Of a stretch of 64,000 nt of DNA, positions 61,084 to 64,000 are shown in pieces. The first letter of the stretch is position 1; every line of letters starts with the position of its first letter. Source of the stretch: Tamarix chinensis. Lineage: Eukaryota > Streptophyta > Magnoliopsida > Caryophyllales > Tamaricaceae. The notes under the pieces are model-generated. The model saw only the letters and a program-made list of their open reading frames with translations, had not been told where the DNA came from and ran no database searches. Where the stretch lies: positions 13,600,455 through 13,664,454 of the forward strand of contig CM060175.1 in the NCBI GenBank assembly GCA_030549775.1. The letters are read 5' to 3'. The translations under genes and the position numbers were made by a program.

Positions 61084-61313
61084 CTTGTTATTACACTCTG
61101 TACATCTCCCACAAGTTTGGGACAGTAAAAATGCTGACTAAGTACATCTATGGTCTTGTTATTGCCAAAGTATCTAGCTAGTCCTCCTCCATATACTTCC
61201 CTCACGAGAAATTCTCTAATGGAACATTTGGATAGCTTATGCCTTGGATTAAGCTTATATTGTCCATTAATTTACATGCCTTGGATTGAGCTTATGTTGG
61301 CCATTAATTTACT
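61084..61313 (-). pseudogene. Integrase zinc-binding region with a 38-bp duplication
   Basis: FLVREVYGGGLARYFGNNKT and CLICQKSKSHFH fit the H2C2 region, but the first His positions are altered. At about 61236-61315 a 38-bp block (TGCCTTGGATTAAGCTTATA...) is repeated once. The usual linker between RNase H and integrase is missing, so a deletion is likely. Confidence 0.6.
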
Positions 61314-61562
61314 TCAATGATTCATGATATTGGATATCATAAATTGTTGTGATCTCAAGTAGTGTGACCAACGATAAATGGCTCTCACCAAAGCATGTAG
61401 CTCCTTATCATAAGTGTTATAATTCACCCTAGAGTCATTGAAATTTTCACTAAAGAAGACAATTATCTTTCCTTCTTGTAGTAAAATAGCACTAATGCCC
61501 ACTCCACTAACATCACACTCAACCCTAAATAATTTTTTATAGTTATAGGATGGGTGCCTCAC
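61314..61562 (-). pseudogene. Ty3/gypsy RNase H domain, truncated
   Basis: ECDVSGVGISAILLQEGK carries the first catalytic Asp, followed by FFSENFNDSRVNYNTYDKEL with the Glu and by HALVRAIYRWSHYL. The next expected Asp (TDHxxL) is lost where the reading becomes ISNIMNH. Confidence 0.8.
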
Positions 61563-61665
61563 TTAATTTTCTTTTGATCATCTCAAAGGTATCTTGGGCC
61601 ACCTTAGTCCACTTAAACTCACCTTTCTTCATGCATTCAATTATAGGTGCCAATAGGGTACTAGA

Positions 61666-62340
61666 TCACATAATGAACATCCTATAAAAGGATTTTAGGC
61701 CATGAAAACATCTCACCTGTGTTAGGCTTGTAGGAATGGGACATATCTTGATTGCTTTAACTTTGGACTCATCTATGACTACTTCATCCTTAAAAACTAC
61801 AAAACAAAGAAATGTAACTGTAGGTACAAAGAACTCACAATTTTCTATCTTAGCATACAACTTGTAATTCTTAAGTGCTAGAAATACAAGTTTGAGATGA
61901 TTTACATGTTCTTCTTCACTAGGGTTATGTACAAGGATATCATTAAAGTAAAATACTACAAATTTACTAATGAATGGACTAAATAACTCATTCATAAGTC
62001 TCATGAAGGTAGTAGGAGTATTTAACTAACTAAAAGGCATAACCATCCACTCATACAACCTTCCATTGGTTTTAAATGCAATTTTCCACTCTTTCATTCT
62101 TATTTGGTAGTAGCCGCTCCTTAGGTTGGTTTTAGAGAACAAGCATGTATCATAAAAACAATCAAGCATATCATCAAGTCTAGGTATAGGATACATATAC
62201 ATGATAATAATATTTTTGATAGCTCTGCTATCAACACACATTCTCATGGTGCCATATTTCTTTAGTATAAGTAAAGAAGGCATGAGATAATGGATAAATG
62301 ACTCCATTATTGAACCCTTGGACAAAAATTCATCCACTTG
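61666..62340 (-). pseudogene. Ty3/gypsy reverse transcriptase
   Basis: Two frames hold most of the domain. At 62026-62337: MRMCVDSRAIKN, PIPRLDDMLD, LRSGYYQIRM and YEWMVMPF. At 61666-62004: FMRLMNELF (start just upstream), KFVVFYFNDILVHNPS, then HLKLVFLAL. The catalytic YxDD is YFND, so the first Asp has become Asn, and a stop separates the two frames. The type is closest to plant chromovirus-like Ty3/gypsy pols (CRM/Reina/Galadriel style), judged from memory of the motifs. Confidence 0.85.
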
Positions 62341-62435
62341 CCTATGTAAATCTAAGGCTTACTTAGGATTACACCTATAGGTTTCCCTATTAGGGATTGT
62401 AACAATGGGTACAAAGTATATTTATTGTTGTATGC

Positions 62436-63000
62436 CTATAATGAGGGGGGGCATAATACATAGGATAGATCGTTAGGGAATATATCACCAAAATCTTCTA
62501 ATAATACCCTAACCCGTGGCTCATTACAAACTCTCCCCTCATTATCTTCTAATATCAAAAACAAGTAGACTAATTTACCCTTTACTAAAGCCTTATCTAA
62601 ACACATTTCACCTATGAGTAAAGAATTTTTACAACTCATATCAATTTTACTAGGCCTAGTAGTCAATGATGTAAAAAAAAGAAAAATCTTCTTCTTAGCA
62701 AAATTTAAGAAATAGATATTCTTTCTTCCATCCTGCATGACACTTCTATCAAATTACCAAGGCCACCCTAAAAGAAAATGATAAGTATCCATTGGAACCA
62801 CATCACATATCACCTCCTCCTAATAGGTATTCCTAATAGAGAATGACACCTTCACTTGTTTTTTCACCTCAGCCACATTACTATAATTAATCCATTGTAG
62901 CTTGTATGGCTTGTTATTCTTTGAATTAGGAAGACCAAGCTACTCTACAAAGGTGAAAGATTAAACTTCAGAAAAATTTCCTCCATCCACAATTAAATAA
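62436..63000 (-). pseudogene. Ty3/gypsy protease and linker
   Basis: The aspartic-protease signature reads LIVDGGNF (62960-62990) in place of the usual DGGS-type active site of this group. LGLPNSKNNKPYKLQW and then CDVVPMDTYHFLLGWPW follow, with stops between. The open part 62436-62738 is the linker that precedes reverse transcriptase. Confidence 0.7.
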
Positions 63001-64000
63001 CATATTTTCCCATGTATATTGCACTTGGTTTGAAAATTATTCTCTCTTTTTGAATCATCTCATTAGGCCTCCTTAATATGCAACACCCTTTGAATCATCA
63101 AGGACTCTCCTACATCTAGTGGTGTAAACTCTTCTTCTCCATCCATGTTTATAGCTTCTTTCTCCTCTTCACAATCTCTTCTTGGTTGGCTTCCTCCAAA
63201 TCCACCATAGTCATCACTCTTTTGTTAGGACACTCATCTTGATAGTTTGCTATGCCTTGAAAATTAAAACACCTAACATTCTTATACTTGAAGTTAATCT
63301 CCGCTCCCTTTGTTCCTCATATCTTTTGTTAATGGTTTGGAAGGAATTTTGAATGGTGGAGGAAGTTCCTTTGATGTACTAGCACCCTTATTTGTATCTC
63401 CATACCTCATGAATCTTTTCTTATTTTTATTTTTTTATACCTATATGGATAGGTGAAAAATCTCATCTAAGGTATATTACCTATGCGTCTCAACTTTCCT
63501 AGCTATGTCTTGCCTGTCGTGCCTAAGGCCTCTAAGAAATTGAGACACAGTATACTCTTCTATCTCATCCAAACTAAGCCTTTTAGAGAGTTTTTTAAAA
63601 CTCCCTAATGTACTCTTATATACTCAATGGTCCATGTTTCAAAGAGGACATTTGTTGTACAAGCCTTGAGTAAAAGAAGGAGAAAGGAATGTCTTCTTCA
63701 TCAACTTTTTCATTTTCATCCAAGACTTAAACTTTAATTTTTTCCCTTTTTCCTCCTCTTTTGAACTACACTCTCCCACCATAATGAAGGATGGACCTCG
63801 AGTTTAAGAACTACCACCTTAAAGGCTTTTGTGTTGGTATACCCTTTAACCTCAAACAATGTACCACACCTCAACTTTCATTCTAGAAAGTCTTCGGGAT
63901 TGTGGTTTCCTTCAAATTTTAGAATCTTGGTCCTAACATCATGAAAGTGATCTTTTTTTTTAATTCCACCTCCATAGATATATAGAGGACTCACTTGAGG
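63001..64000 (-). pseudogene. Ty3/gypsy gag, cut by the window end
   Basis: Read on the minus strand with several stops: ILKFEGNHNPEDFLEWK near 63900, LWWESVVQKRRKKGK near 63760, then YLRGLRHDRQDIA-like text near 63500 and a CCHC zinc knuckle at 63210-63270 (CFNFQGIANYQDEC) that has lost its second Cys and its His. The element continues beyond base 64000. Confidence 0.7.

Overview
The window is intergenic DNA from a flowering plant. It is AT-rich and packed with nested, decaying transposable elements. The plant origin rests on Tourist-like MITEs, a CACTA element with a Transposase_24/Ulp1-type gene, a plant DUF659 hAT transposase remnant, a plant Ty3/gypsy pol remnant, and one host gene whose protein is of the plant p14/SF3B6 type. 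The sequence does not let me name a species. I saw no tRNA, rRNA, CRISPR array or bacterial-style operon.

The only intact host gene I can support is SF3B6 (p14, U2 snRNP) at 20513-20866. It is intronless and sits in a comparatively low-repeat island (about 20.2-25.6 kb). A TAG codon ends it five codons before what looks like the ancestral stop.

Layout. 1-6013: two head-to-head, truncated copies of a family of giant LTRs. 6014-8177 and 13137-13700: a minus-strand LTR-related remnant, split by a 4.9-kb hAT-like element (8186-13128, perfect 8-bp TSD) with no visible transposase. About 13.7-17.67 kb: a plus-strand giant LTR. 17.69-19.11 kb: about 348-bp tandem repeats with a 240-bp MITE in one unit. 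20.2-25.6 kb: the SF3B6 island with a small hAT-like remnant. 25656-31594: a hAT element with a dead BED/DUF659/hATC transposase, itself hit by a second copy of the same MITE. 31.6-37.6 kb: LTR remnants and a LINE 3' fragment. 37649-43106: a CACTA element (TSD CCA) whose single gene joins a Transposase_24-like region to a Ulp1/C48 cysteine-protease domain, now broken by one frameshift and at least four stops. 43.1-46.28 kb: older LTR copies. 46285-55590: a giant solo LTR (TSD AGGAT) containing a second giant solo LTR at 50732-55311 (TSD CCATT). 55.6-58.5 kb: further LTR remnants. 60.1-64.0 kb: minus-strand Ty3/gypsy gag-pol wreck, cut by the window end.

The most notable material is the giant LTR family. 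Its two solo LTRs are about 4.6-4.7 kb, it has at least three subfamilies, and its internal tandem-repeat slot is filled by different repeat units in different copies. It also carries recurrent inverted repeats: a 24-bp perfect palindrome, a TCCTTAGGG hairpin, and a terminal hairpin whose pairing is kept across three copies through G-U wobbles. Which internal region (gag-pol) belongs to these LTRs cannot be decided here.
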